Shown: one piece after another, positions 10,251-20,518 of the stretch
How the letters are laid out: every line of letters begins with the position of its first letter
How positions within the stretch are numbered: position 1 is the stretch's first letter
Source of the DNA: Streptosporangiales bacterium
Lineage (GTDB): Bacteria; Actinomycetota; Actinomycetes; Streptosporangiales; Streptosporangiaceae
Assembly: GCA_009380095.1 (NCBI GenBank)
Contig: WHSL01000014.1
Location: forward strand, 1-50,429
Direction: 5' to 3'
Length of the DNA: 50,429 bases
Translations under genes and position numbers: made by a program
Notes under the pieces: generated by a model
The model's input: the letters and a program-made list of their open reading frames with translations, nothing else
What the model was told of the DNA's origin: nothing
Databases searched by the model: none

Positions 10251-10279
10251 TTGGACGTCACCTTTAGTCCGAATATACG
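10251..10279 (+). promoter_or_regulatory. Promoter of the second sdh operon
   Basis: TTGGAC (10251-10256) and TATACG (10274-10279) are separated by exactly 17 bases. The start would fall at about 10286-10288, on or next to the GTG at 10288, giving a leaderless sdhC message. An ATG at 10246 lies upstream of this promoter and is therefore a less likely start. Confidence 0.5.
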
Positions 10280-10287
10280 TTCAAGCC

Positions 10288-10976
10288 GTGGCAGTAGCAG
10301 CGCTTCCCCGCCGTGCGTACCGCTCCACCGTCGGCAAGAAGGCCGTGATGGCGGTGACCGGCGGCGTGATGTTCGTGTTCCTGGTGGCCCACATGGTGGG
10401 CAACCTCAAGATCTTCGCCGGGCCGGAGGCGTTCAACCACTACTCCGAGTGGCTGCGGACGGTCGGGTCGCCGGCGGTTCCGTACCGCACGGTGCTGACG
10501 CTCTTGGAGGTCGTGCTGCTGCTCAGCGTGGTGCTGCACATCACAGCCGCGGTGCAGCTGGCGCGCCGGGCTCGGGCCGCGCGGCCGGTCAAGTATCGGA
10601 GCCGCAAGCGGGTCCAGCAGTCGTACGCGTCCCGGACGATGCGGTGGGGCGGGGTGATCATCGCGCTGTTCGTGATCTATCACCTGCTCGACCTGACGTT
10701 CCTCGTCGCCAACCCGGCCGGCGTGCCCGGCGACCCGTACGGCAACGCGGTCGCCGGCTTCTCCACCTGGTACGTCACGCTCGCCTATACGGTCGCGCTG
10801 ATCGCCGTCGGATTCCACCTGCGGCACGGGCTGTGGAGCGCGCTGCAGACGCTGGGCCGCAGCGACGACCGGCGGGAGCGCGCCGTCAACGTGACGGCCA
10901 GCGTCGCGGCGGTGCTGCTGATCGCCGGGTTCCTGTCCGTACCGTTCGCCGTGATCACCGGGCTGGTGGGGTTGAG

Positions 10977-10980
<4 letters not shown>
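10288..10980 (+). CDS. sdhC: Succinate dehydrogenase cytochrome b558 subunit (Sdh2)
   Basis: A 230-residue single-polypeptide membrane anchor of the cytochrome b558 type, binding haem and quinone. It starts with [20 protein letters not shown], typical of this family, and has five hydrophobic helices at roughly residues 18-40, 60-85, 115-140, 155-180 and 205-228. Likely haem ligands are histidines in [25 protein letters not shown] and GFHLRHGLW. The GTG 10288 start is favoured by the promoter position; ATG 10246 would add 14 residues. Its stop overlaps the sdhA start (ATGA). With the next two genes it forms an operon of the type often annotated as fumarate reductase/succinate dehydrogenase. 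Confidence 0.9.
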
Positions 10981-12913
<1,933 letters not shown>

Positions 12914-12917
<4 letters not shown>

Positions 12918-13669
12918 AGTTGACCCTGCGCATCTGGCGCCAGAAGGGCCGCGACGGCAAGGGCCGCATGGTCACGTACACGCTGGACGACGTGTCGCCG
13001 GACATGTCGTTCCTGGAGATGCTGGACGTGCTGAACGAGCGGCTGATCCTCTCCGGTGAGGAGCCCGTCGCGTTCGACCACGACTGCCGCGAGGGGATCT
13101 GCGGCATGTGCGGCATGGTCATCAACGGGGTGGCGCACGGGCCGGAGCGCGCCACCACCACGTGCCAGCTGCACATGCGGCACTTCTCCGACGGTGACAC
13201 GATCGACATCGAGCCGTGGCGATCGGCCGCGTTCCCCGTGATCAAGGACCTCGTGGTGGACCGGTCGGCGTTCGACTCGATCATCCAGGCCGGCGGGTTC
13301 ATCACCGCGCCGACGGGTGCCGCGCCGGAGGCGCACGCGACGCCGGTGCCCAAGCCGGACGCGGACGCGGCGTTCGAGGCGGCCACCTGCATCGGCTGCG
13401 GCGCCTGCGTCGCGGCCTGCCCGAACGGCTCCGGCATGCTGTTCACCGCGGCCAAGATCACCCACCTCGGCCTGCTTCCCCAGGGCCAGCCCGAGCGCTA
13501 CTCCCGCGTCGTCGACATGATCGACGCCCACGACGAGGCGGGCTTCGGCGGCTGCACCAACATCGGCGAGTGCACCGCCGTCTGCCCCAAGGGCATCCCC
13601 CTCGAGACCATCTCCCACCTCAACCGCGACTACCTCTCCGCCACCGCCGGCGGCAAGCACCCAGAGTGA
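12914..13669 (+). CDS. sdhB: Succinate dehydrogenase/fumarate reductase iron-sulfur subunit (Sdh2)
   Basis: A 251-residue iron-sulfur protein. Ligands for the 2Fe-2S cluster are in [12 protein letters not shown] and TTTCQLHM; those for the 4Fe-4S cluster in [15 protein letters not shown]; those for the third cluster in [15 protein letters not shown]. The GTG at 12914 overlaps the sdhA TGA (GTGA). Last gene of the operon; a stem-loop terminator follows 49 bases after its stop. There is no second anchor protein, which fits the one-subunit b558 type. Confidence 0.94.
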
Positions 13670-13717
13670 TCATGGTGTATGCTTGAGGCATTACGAACTT
13701 GGTTACTGCCAAGTGGT

Positions 13718-13744
13718 AGCGGCCCTTGAAACGGGGCCGCTTTT
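13718..13744 (+). terminator. Intrinsic terminator after the second sdh operon
   Basis: AGCGGCCC (13718-13725) pairs perfectly with GGGCCGCT (13734-13741) around an eight-base loop, followed by TTTGTT. This is the clearest factor-independent terminator in the window. A smaller perfect stem, ACTTGG-N6-CCAAGT, lies just before it at about 13697-13714. Confidence 0.75.
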
Positions 13745-13844
13745 GTTATGCAGGCACTGGTGTACGTCGATGCCACTTCGCCGGTCGGTCAAACACTTTC
13801 CCATCACGGCCGTACACCTGGTCCGGCAGTAGCGACTCGCGCAG

Positions 13845-14355
13845 ATGCCACTGCGGGTACGGGCCCGGACCGGCCGGGACGTATGGGGCGGCGCCGCGAC
13901 GACCGCCGAACCGGCCGCGCTGCCCGCCGCGATTCTGCGCGCGGGCGCCGCGGCCTCCAGGACGGGCGGTACGGGCGGGCGGCCGTACCGGAACGCCGAT
14001 GAGCGCGCGGGCACGGCCTTGCTGCGTGGCGCGTTCGGGGGAGCGGCGGGGGCGCGGTTCGCCGAGGCGGTGCTGGAGCCGCTCCGGGTGTACGACGTCC
14101 GTAGGCGGGCCGGCACGCCGACTCTCGTCCAATGCCTGCGCACGTTCCTGGACGAGGGCCAGAATCTGGAGGGCGCGGCCCGTACGCTCCAGATCCACCG
14201 CAACACCCTGCGCGCGCGGCTCCGCGCGGCCGAACGCGCCACCGGCCGCGACCTCACGGACCCCGGGCGACCGTCTGGAACTCTGGCTCGCCACCACCCT
14301 GAACCACGGCCACGACGACCCCCCGCCCCTTGCGGCCCGAGGCGGAAAACGATGA
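13845..14355 (+). pseudogene. Relic of a PucR/CdaR-type regulator, frameshifted
   Basis: The 3' half still encodes a recognisable PucR C-terminal helix-turn-helix: RFAEAVLEPLRVYDVRRRAG, then TLVQCLRTFLDEGQNLEGAA, then RTLQIHRNTLRARLRAAE and ATGRDLTDPG. At about 14264-14270 the family-like reading moves to another frame, which continues DRLELWLATTLNHGHD to a stop at 14353-14355. One extra base in the run CCCCGGGC explains this. Upstream of about 13950 similarity fades, and most of the expected sensor region is absent. The fragment is therefore a truncated, frameshifted remnant; a sequencing error could account for the frameshift but not for the lost N-terminus. Confidence 0.6.
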
Positions 14356-14433
14356 GGTAGATCCGCCCCTTGGTATCGATCGGATGACTATTAGGGCGAA
14401 AAGCTTCCTGCCAGCCCGGGAAGACGAAAGAAA

Positions 14434-14474
14434 CTTACGTCTAGCGCGGATCGGTGCGCTCTGACGTAAGGAGG
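14434..14474 (+). promoter_or_regulatory. Hairpin overlapping the ribosome binding site of the peptide-binding protein gene
   Basis: CTTACGTC (14434-14441) pairs with GACGTAAG (14463-14470), and inside it AGCGC (14443-14447) pairs with GCGCT (14456-14460) around an eight-base loop. The outer right arm runs into the Shine-Dalgarno AAGGAGG (14468-14474), nine bases before ATG 14483. In RNA the stem would partly mask the site; in DNA it could be an operator. Pairing is observed, function inferred. Confidence 0.5.
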
Positions 14475-14482
14475 GTCGAGCC

Positions 14483-16105
14483 ATGAAGAGGTTCGTCCAC
14501 GGCCGCCTCGGGGTGGGGCTGGCGGCATTGGCCTTGGTGGCAGCGGCCTGTGGTGGCGGCGGCTCCGAGGAGAGCACCACCAAGACGTTCTCGGTCGCGC
14601 TCACCGAGCCTGCCCACCTCAACCCGGGCGACTCGAACGAGAGCTACGGTATCCAGGTCATCCAGAGCCTGTTCGACCGGCTCACCGAGCTCGACCCTAA
14701 GACGGGCGAGCCGAAGATGCAGCAGGCCGAGTCGATCACCTCGAACGACCAGAAGGTCTGGACGATCAAGCTCAAGCCCGGCCTGACCTTCCACAACGGC
14801 GAGAAGGTCACCGCCCAGAGCTACGTCGACGCGTGGAACGCGGCCGCGTACGGCCCCAACGGCTGGGCCAACAACTACTTCTTCGGCAACATCGAGGGCT
14901 ACGACGCCCTGAACCCGGAGGACCCGGACGAGGACGGGCCCAAGGAGGCCCCGAAGCCCGAGTCGGACGAGATGTCCGGCCTGAAGGTGACCGACGAGAG
15001 CACCTTCGAGGTGACGCTCACCGCACCGCTCAGCCAGTTCCCGCTGACCCTGGCCTACACCGGGTTCGTGGCGCTGCCCAAGGTCGCCTTCGACGACTTC
15101 AAGAAGTTCGACCAGGCGCCGATCGGCAACGGCCCGTTCCAGATGGACGGCGTCTGGCAGCACAACCGGGAGATCAAGCTCAAGCGCTTCGCCGGCTACA
15201 AGGGCAACCGCCCGGCCAAGGCCGCCGGACTCGTCTACAAGATCTATCCGAACAACGACACCGCCTACACCGACCTGCAGGCCGGCAAGGTGGACGTGCT
15301 GCTGACCATCCCGGCCGCGAAGGTCCCGTCGGCCAAGCGCGACCTGGGGGAGCGCTTCCTCGACACCCCCGCGGGCACGATGGACTTCCTCGCGTTCCCG
15401 CTGTACGACAAGCGCTTCGACGACGTGAACCTGCGCTACGCGATCTCCATGGCGATCGACCGCGAGGCGATCACCAAGGCGGTTTACAACGGCGCGTACA
15501 AGTCCAGCAAGTCGCTGGTGGCGCCGATCGTGCCGGGCTTCCGCGACGACCCGTGCGGTCAGCACTGCACGTACGACCCCACCGGCGCCAAGGCCCTGTA
15601 CGACAAGGCCGGCGGCATCGACGGCCCGCTGGAGCTGTGGTTCTCCAACTCCGACCCCACGTACCGGCAGTGGATGGAGGCGGTGGCCAACCAGCTCAAG
15701 CAGAACCTCGGCATCAGTGAGATCAAGTTCCGCTCCATCCCGGCGGCGGACTACCTGACGACGCTGAGCGAACACAAGGCGACGGGCCCCTACCGGCAGA
15801 ACTGGGTGATGGACTACCCGAGCGCCGAGAACTACCTGGGCCCGCTGTACGGCAGGGACGGCGGCTCCAACCGCGGCGGGTACAGCAACCCGCAGGTCGA
15901 CGCGCTGATCTCCAAGGGCAACGGGGCCAAGAGCATCCGAGAGAGCATCACCTACTACCAGCAGGCCGAGGACCTGGTGCTGAAGGACATGCCGGTCACG
16001 CCGCTGTGGAACTGGCGGCAGCAGTCCGGTCACTCCGACAACGTGTCCGGGATCCTCATCGACCCCTACATTCAGCTGCACGTCGACAAGGTCGTCGTGA
16101 AGTAG
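14483..16105 (+). CDS. Oligopeptide/dipeptide ABC transporter substrate-binding lipoprotein
   Basis: A 540-residue extracellular solute-binding protein (family 5, OppA/DppA type). The N-terminus MKRFVHGRLGVGLAALALV ends in AAAC, a lipoprotein signal with the modified Cys at about residue 23, followed by a Gly/Ser/Glu linker. Family features include VALTEPAHLNPGDSNESYG, QSLFDRLTELDPKTGE, LKPGLTFHNGEKVTA, APIGNGPFQMDG and a C-terminal LKDMPVTPLWNWRQQ. Start and expression are supported by a strong AAGGAGG. First gene of a three-gene unit with two permeases. The ligand is probably an oligopeptide; nickel or other ligands cannot be excluded. Confidence 0.92.
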   Translation: MKRFVHGRLGVGLAALALVAAACGGGGSEESTTKTFSVALTEPAHLNPGDSNESYGIQVIQSLFDRLTELDPKTGEPKMQQAESITSNDQKVWTIKLKPGLTFHNGEKVTAQSYVDAWNAAAYGPNGWANNYFFGNIEGYDALNPEDPDEDGPKEAPKPESDEMSGLKVTDESTFEVTLTAPLSQFPLTLAYTGFVALPKVAFDDFKKFDQAPIGNGPFQMDGVWQHNREIKLKRFAGYKGNRPAKAAGLVYKIYPNNDTAYTDLQAGKVDVLLTIPAAKVPSAKRDLGERFLDTPAGTMDFLAFPLYDKRFDDVNLRYAISMAIDREAITKAVYNGAYKSSKSLVAPIVPGFRDDPCGQHCTYDPTGAKALYDKAGGIDGPLELWFSNSDPTYRQWMEAVANQLKQNLGISEIKFRSIPAADYLTTLSEHKATGPYRQNWVMDYPSAENYLGPLYGRDGGSNRGGYSNPQVDALISKGNGAKSIRESITYYQQAEDLVLKDMPVTPLWNWRQQSGHSDNVSGILIDPYIQLHVDKVVVK

Positions 16106-16127
16106 CACCGGCTTGTAGGCCTCGTCT

Positions 16128-16165
16128 CGGCCGTTCCGGCGTGGGAGACCCCGCCGGGACGGCCG
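16128..16165 (+). other. Intercistronic hairpin between binding protein and permease
   Basis: Arms 16128-16141 and 16152-16165 form a 14-bp stem with one T-G wobble and a ten-base loop. No T-run follows, and the permease gene starts 40 bases later. Such structures often stabilise the upstream message and lower downstream expression, which fits the excess of binding protein over permease usual in these importers. Confidence 0.5.
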
Positions 16166-16204
16166 GGCCATGTCGGCGGGACAGAACGTTAAGGGGAGCA
16201 GCAC

Positions 16205-17149
16205 ATGTGGCGGTACGTGGCGCGGCGGCTGCTGCAGATCGTGCCGGTCTTCATCGGCACCACGTTTCTGATCTACGCGCTGGTCTTCGCGCTGCCGGGC
16301 GACCCGATCCAGGCGCTGTCCGGCGGCAAGCCGGTGCCGGACTCGGTGCTGCAGGCGCTGCGGGACCGCTATCACCTGGACGAGCCGCTGCTGGTGCAGT
16401 ACGCGCTCTACCTCGGCGGCCTGCTCACCGGCGACTTCGGTGAGACCTTCACCGGGCAGGACGTGTTCACGCTGATGTCCGAGGGCTGGGCGGTCACGGC
16501 CCAGCTGGCGATCACCGCCTGGCTGTTCGAGCTCGTCCTCGGGGTGAGCCTCGGCGTGCTGGCGGGCCTGAACCGCGGCCGGGCGCTGGACACCCTGGTG
16601 CTGGCCGGCACCACGCTGGTGATCGCGGTGCCGGTGTTCGTCGTCGGCTACACCGCCCAGCTGCTCGTCGGGCTGAAGCTCGGCGTGCTGCCCACGGCGG
16701 GCATCGACGAGGGCTGGCCGGTCAGCTACGTGCTGCCCGGCCTGGTGCTCGGTGCGTTCGGGCTCGCGTACGTGGCCCGCCTGACCCGCACCAGCCTGGC
16801 GGAGAACCTGCGCGCCGACTATGTCCGTACGGCGGTCGCCAAGGGCCTGCCGCGCCGCCGCGTGGTGCTCAGGCACACGCTGCGCAACTCGCTCATCCCG
16901 GTGGTGACCTACCTCGGGATCGACTTCGGCAACCTGCTCGCGGGCGCCGTCGTCACGGAGGGCATCTTCAACCTGCCCGGCATCGGGCAGCAGGTGTTCT
17001 CCGCCATCCAGTCCAAGGAGGGCCCCATGGTGGTCGGCGTGACCACCTTCCTCGTGCTGGCCTTCCTGCTGGTCAACCTGATCGTGGACCTGCTGTACGG
17101 GGTGCTGGACCCACGGATCCGCTACGCGGGATCGGGGGCGCGCGCATGA
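16205..17149 (+). CDS. Peptide ABC transporter permease, DppB/OppB type
   Basis: A 314-residue inner-membrane permease with the N-terminal signature MWRYVARRLLQIVPVFIGTT and six predicted helices. The cytoplasmic EAA-like loop that contacts the ATPase is DYVRTAVAKGLPRRRVVLRH. Other typical pieces are FALPGDPIQ near residue 30 and VVTEGIFNLPGIGQQVF near 255. AGGGGAG lies six bases before the ATG. Its stop overlaps the next start (ATGA). Works as a heterodimer with the following gene product and an ATPase encoded elsewhere. Confidence 0.92.
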   Translation: MWRYVARRLLQIVPVFIGTTFLIYALVFALPGDPIQALSGGKPVPDSVLQALRDRYHLDEPLLVQYALYLGGLLTGDFGETFTGQDVFTLMSEGWAVTAQLAITAWLFELVLGVSLGVLAGLNRGRALDTLVLAGTTLVIAVPVFVVGYTAQLLVGLKLGVLPTAGIDEGWPVSYVLPGLVLGAFGLAYVARLTRTSLAENLRADYVRTAVAKGLPRRRVVLRHTLRNSLIPVVTYLGIDFGNLLAGAVVTEGIFNLPGIGQQVFSAIQSKEGPMVVGVTTFLVLAFLLVNLIVDLLYGVLDPRIRYAGSGARA

Positions 17150-18081
17150 CCGGCCTGCGCGGCGGGCAGCCGGAGACCGGCATCGCGCCGGGGGCGGAGC
17201 ACGCCGCCACGGCCGAGGCGGGCGGCACGCTGCGGGCCGGGGGCCTGTGGACGGACGCCTGGCACGACCTCGTCCGCCGCCCGCTGTTCTGGGCGTCGGT
17301 GGTGGTGCTCGTGGTGATGAGCGTGATGTCGGTGGTGCCCGGGCTGTTCACCTCCCAGGGGCCGAACGAGGGCTGCAACCTGCGCTGGTCCAAGGTGGGC
17401 CCGAGCGCGGGGCACGTCTTCGGGTTCGACGTGCAGGGCTGCGACTACTGGACGCAGGTCGTGCACGGCGCCCGCCCGTCGATGGTCATCGGGCTGGCGG
17501 TGACGATCGTCGCGCTGATCGTCGCGGTGATCCTCGGCTCGCTCTCCGGCTACTACGGCGGCTGGCTGGACTCCGTCATCGCGCGGGTCACCGACATCTT
17601 CTTCGGCCTGCCGTTCGTGCTCGGCGCCACCGTGGTGCTCGTCGCCTTCCCGGACCACGGCATCGGCGCGATGTGCCTGGTGCTGGTCGTGCTCGGGTGG
17701 ACCACCATGACCCGGGTGATGCGCGGCCAGGTGATCGCGGTCAAGGACGCCGAGTACGTGACCGCGGCGCGGGCGCTGGGCGCGGGGGGCGGCCGGGTCA
17801 TGTTCCGGCACATCCTGCCCAACGCGATCGCGCCCGTCTTCGTGGTCGCGATGCTCAACGTCGGCAACATCATCGCCGGCGAGGCCACGCTGGACTACTT
17901 GGGCGTGGGCCTGCAGTACCCCACGGTCTCGTGGGGCCTGCAGCTCAACGTGGCCCAGGACTTCTTCCTCGACTACCCGCACCTGCTGATCTTCCCGGCG
18001 GTGTTCCTGTCGCTCACGGTGCTGAGCTTCATCCTGCTCGGCGACGCCGTGCGGGACGCGCTCGACCCGCGCCTCCAGTAG
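17146..18081 (+). CDS. Peptide ABC transporter permease, DppC/OppC type
   Basis: A 311-residue permease. A cytoplasmic N-terminal tail of about 40 residues is followed by DAWHDLVRRPLFWASVVVLV, the family's first helix. The EAA loop is DAEYVTAARALGAGGGRVMF, followed by RHILPNAIAPVFVVAML. The GDAVRDALDPRLQ end is typical for DppC. Start overlaps the preceding stop. No ATP-binding subunit follows: after 64 bases comes a convergent peptidase, so DppD/F-type ATPases must be supplied from another locus, or the transporter is incomplete. Confidence 0.92.
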   Translation: MTGLRGGQPETGIAPGAEHAATAEAGGTLRAGGLWTDAWHDLVRRPLFWASVVVLVVMSVMSVVPGLFTSQGPNEGCNLRWSKVGPSAGHVFGFDVQGCDYWTQVVHGARPSMVIGLAVTIVALIVAVILGSLSGYYGGWLDSVIARVTDIFFGLPFVLGATVVLVAFPDHGIGAMCLVLVVLGWTTMTRVMRGQVIAVKDAEYVTAARALGAGGGRVMFRHILPNAIAPVFVVAMLNVGNIIAGEATLDYLGVGLQYPTVSWGLQLNVAQDFFLDYPHLLIFPAVFLSLTVLSFILLGDAVRDALDPRLQ

Positions 18082-18145
18082 CACCCTCCCCTCGGGGTCG
18101 GCGCCGGCCCGGCCAGGCCCCCAGCGGGTCAGGCCGCCGGCCCGG

Positions 18146-20404
18146 TCAGGCCTCCGACCGGGGCGCGGCCGGGCCGAGCGCGTCGCGGAGGAAGTCGACC
18201 TGCAAAAGCAGCAGGTTCTCCGCCACCACCTCCTGTGGTGTCATGTGCGTGACGCCGGACAGCGGCAGCACCGTGTGCGGGCGGCCCGCCGCGAGCAGCG
18301 CCGAGGAGAGTCGCAGCGTGTGCGCCGCGACCACGTTGTCGTCGGCGAGGCCGTGGATGAGCATCAGCGGCCGCTCCAGCTTCGGCGCGTCCACCAGCAG
18401 GGAGCTGTGCTCGTACTCCACGCCGTTGTCCACCGGGTCGCCGAGGTAGCGCTCGGTGTAGTGGGTGTCGTAGAGCCGCCAGTCGGTCACCGGCGCGCCG
18501 GCGACCGCCGCGTGGAACACGTCGGGCCGGCGGAGCACGGCCAGCGCGGCGAGGTAGCCGCCGAACGACCAGCCGCGCATGGCAACCCGCCCCAGGTCCA
18601 GCTCGGGGTGCGCCGCCGCGGCCGCGTGCAGCGCGTCCACCTGGTCCTCCAGCACCGGGTCGGCGAGGTTGCCGCGGACCGCGCGCTCCCACGCCGAGCC
18701 CCGGCCCGGCGAGCCGCGGCCGTCCGCCACGATGACGGCGAAGCCCTGCTCGGCGAACCACTGCGAGGTGAGGAACGGGGCGCGCGCGGCGAGCACCCGC
18801 TGCGCGTGCGGGCCACCGTACGGATCCATCAGGACCGGCAGTGGCGCGTCGCCCGGCCGGTGCCAGGACGGCAGCAGCACGGTGGTGCGCAGCTCGCGCT
18901 CTCCGGCGCGCTCCACCGTGACCCGCGGCGTGGGCAGGTCGGGCGTCTCGGCCAGCGAGGTGATCTCGGCGGCCACCCCGCCGTCGGTGAGCACCTGGAC
19001 GCGGACGCCGTCGAAGCCGGTGCCCTGCGCGCTGACCAGGGTGGTGCCGCCGGCCCGGCGGCCGGACGCGATCTCGCCGGGGGCGTCGATGCGGGCCAGG
19101 CCGCCCGGCTCGTACGTCCACAGGCCGATCTCGGTGGGCTCGGTGGAGGCGGTGAACAGCACGGTCTCGCCGTCCACGTCGAGCACCGTGCGGAGCTGCA
19201 GATCCGCCGGGGTGACCGGGGTGTCGCCCACGATCAGGCGGCGCGCGCCGTCGGCGTCGGCGGCCCAGACGAGCGTGCCGGAGTCGGTGTGGGCGGGCAC
19301 GCCGGGGACGATCTCCACCCAGGCCGGGTCGGTGTCCTCCCGGACGGTCGCGGTCGCGCCGCTTGCCAGGTCGACCGCGAGCAGCCGCATCAGCGCCTGG
19401 TCGCGGGACTGCACGACGAGCAGCGCGGCGTGCTCATCCCACGCCACCTCGGCCAGGTAGGGCAGGGCCGCGGTGTCCCACGCCACCTCGGTGCGGGTGC
19501 CGTCGAGGTCGAGCAGGAAGAGCGTCACATCGGCGTTGGCGGTGCCGGCGGCGGGATAGCCCACCTCCTGCGGGACGTTGCCGGGGTCGGCCGGGTCGGC
19601 GATGTGCCAGCGTTGCACGGGCGCGTCGTCCACCCGCGTGGCGAGCAGCCGCTCCCCGTCGGGCGACCACCACATGCCGCGCATCCGGTCCATCTCCTCG
19701 GCGGCGATGAACTCCGCGAGGCCCCAGGTGACCCGGTCGCCGTCCGGCTCGGCGAGGACCGTGTCCGCGCCGGTGGCGACGTCGATCACGTGCAAGGCCC
19801 CGGCGTTCACGTACGCCACCCGCGACCCGGTCGGGTCGAGCACGGGCATCACCACCGGCGTCACCGCGGGCAGCTCCCGCACCCCGCCCGCCACCGGCTC
19901 ACCCACCGCTCGCTCGCCCGCGGTCGGTTCATCCACCGCCCGCTCACCCGCGGTCGGCTCATCCACCGCCGACTCAGCCGCGGTCGGCGCCCCTGCGGTT
20001 TGCCGGCCCGCCGCCCGGCCGCTGCCCGCCGGCGATGCGGCCGCTTCCGAGTCGGCGGAGTGCAGGTCGGCGATGTAGAGGCGGCCGGAGAGGGTGAAGG
20101 CGGCGGTGCGGTGCGCGCGGTCGGTGGAGTAGCCGACCACGCCGCCGGCCTGCTCGCGGGCCCGCTCGCGACGGGCCCGCTCCTCCGGCGGCAGATCCTC
20201 GTCGGTGGCGGCGAACGCCACCGGGTCGGCCACCACCCGCTCCTCCCCGGTGGCCAGGTCGAGCGTCCACAGCCGGTTGACGGGATCGTCCCCCGCGCGC
20301 GATCGCAGGAACGTCACCCGGTCGCCGTCGGGTGCGATCTGGAAGGCGCGCGGCGCCCCCAGCGTGAACCTGCGCGTGCGCGCGTGCTGCCGTGGAAAGC
20401 TCAT
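18146..20404 (-). CDS. Prolyl oligopeptidase family (S9) dipeptidyl peptidase
   Basis: A 752-residue serine peptidase of the dipeptidyl-peptidase IV/S9B type: an N-terminal beta-propeller (about 10-480) and a C-terminal alpha/beta hydrolase. The catalytic Ser is in RGWSFGGYLAAL (about 610), Asp in IHGLADDNVVAA (about 688) and His in GVTHMTPQ (about 721). The propeller contains the DPP4-like WGLAEFIAAEEMDR with its Glu pair. ATG 20404 gives MSFPRQHARTRRFTLG and has AGGA eight bases upstream; the frame stays open to 21151 but that part is antisense to mshB. A threefold ten-residue repeat (about 144-173) is inserted in the propeller. No signal peptide is seen, so it should be cytoplasmic and could process peptides taken up by the neighbouring importer. 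Confidence 0.92.
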   Translation of the reverse strand: MSFPRQHARTRRFTLGAPRAFQIAPDGDRVTFLRSRAGDDPVNRLWTLDLATGEERVVADPVAFAATDEDLPPEERARRERAREQAGGVVGYSTDRAHRTAAFTLSGRLYIADLHSADSEAAASPAGSGRAAGRQTAGAPTAAESAVDEPTAGERAVDEPTAGERAVGEPVAGGVRELPAVTPVVMPVLDPTGSRVAYVNAGALHVIDVATGADTVLAEPDGDRVTWGLAEFIAAEEMDRMRGMWWSPDGERLLATRVDDAPVQRWHIADPADPGNVPQEVGYPAAGTANADVTLFLLDLDGTRTEVAWDTAALPYLAEVAWDEHAALLVVQSRDQALMRLLAVDLASGATATVREDTDPAWVEIVPGVPAHTDSGTLVWAADADGARRLIVGDTPVTPADLQLRTVLDVDGETVLFTASTEPTEIGLWTYEPGGLARIDAPGEIASGRRAGGTTLVSAQGTGFDGVRVQVLTDGGVAAEITSLAETPDLPTPRVTVERAGERELRTTVLLPSWHRPGDAPLPVLMDPYGGPHAQRVLAARAPFLTSQWFAEQGFAVIVADGRGSPGRGSAWERAVRGNLADPVLEDQVDALHAAAAAHPELDLGRVAMRGWSFGGYLAALAVLRRPDVFHAAVAGAPVTDWRLYDTHYTERYLGDPVDNGVEYEHSSLLVDAPKLERPLMLIHGLADDNVVAAHTLRLSSALLAAGRPHTVLPLSGVTHMTPQEVVAENLLLLQVDFLRDALGPAAPRSEA
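19886..19975 (-). repeat. Three tandem 30-bp units inside the peptidase gene
   Basis: Three consecutive 30-bp units encode ERAVGEPVAG, ERAVDEPTAG and ESAVDEPTAG (read from low to high coordinate). A fourth, decayed unit (AGAPTAA) follows. Units keep the reading frame, so copy-number changes would only lengthen or shorten an acidic, Pro-rich loop in the propeller. Confidence 0.85.
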
Positions 20405-20455
20405 GCCGACAATCCTGCCAGCCCGCAAGAGGCCCACCGGCGCACCACGGAGATC

Positions 20456-20464
20456 TGTGGATAA
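20456..20464 (-). promoter_or_regulatory. Perfect DnaA box
   Basis: TGTGGATAA is the reverse complement of TTATCCACA, the classical DnaA box. It lies in the 114-base divergent gap between the peptidase and mshB, about 45 bases upstream of the mshB -10 element. Sequence match is exact; binding is inferred. Confidence 0.45.
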
Positions 20465-20506
20465 CCGCCTGCCCGCTCCGACGATCCCCGCGAAGCCCCC
20501 GGTCGT

Positions 20507-20512
20507 TAGGGT
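20507..20512 (+). promoter_or_regulatory. -10 element of mshB (leaderless)
   Basis: TAGGGT ends six bases before the ATG at 20519, and there is no Shine-Dalgarno in between, so transcription should begin at or beside the start codon. No clear -35 hexamer is seen. Confidence 0.45.
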
Positions 20513-20518
20513 GATGCC

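Noticed and set aside
13746-14297. Minus-strand frame ending LLPDQVYGRDGKVFDRPAKW
   Set aside because: The end looks protein-like, but the rest mirrors the PucR relic and no family or ribosome site is visible. Possibly a scrap of another gene; not supportable.
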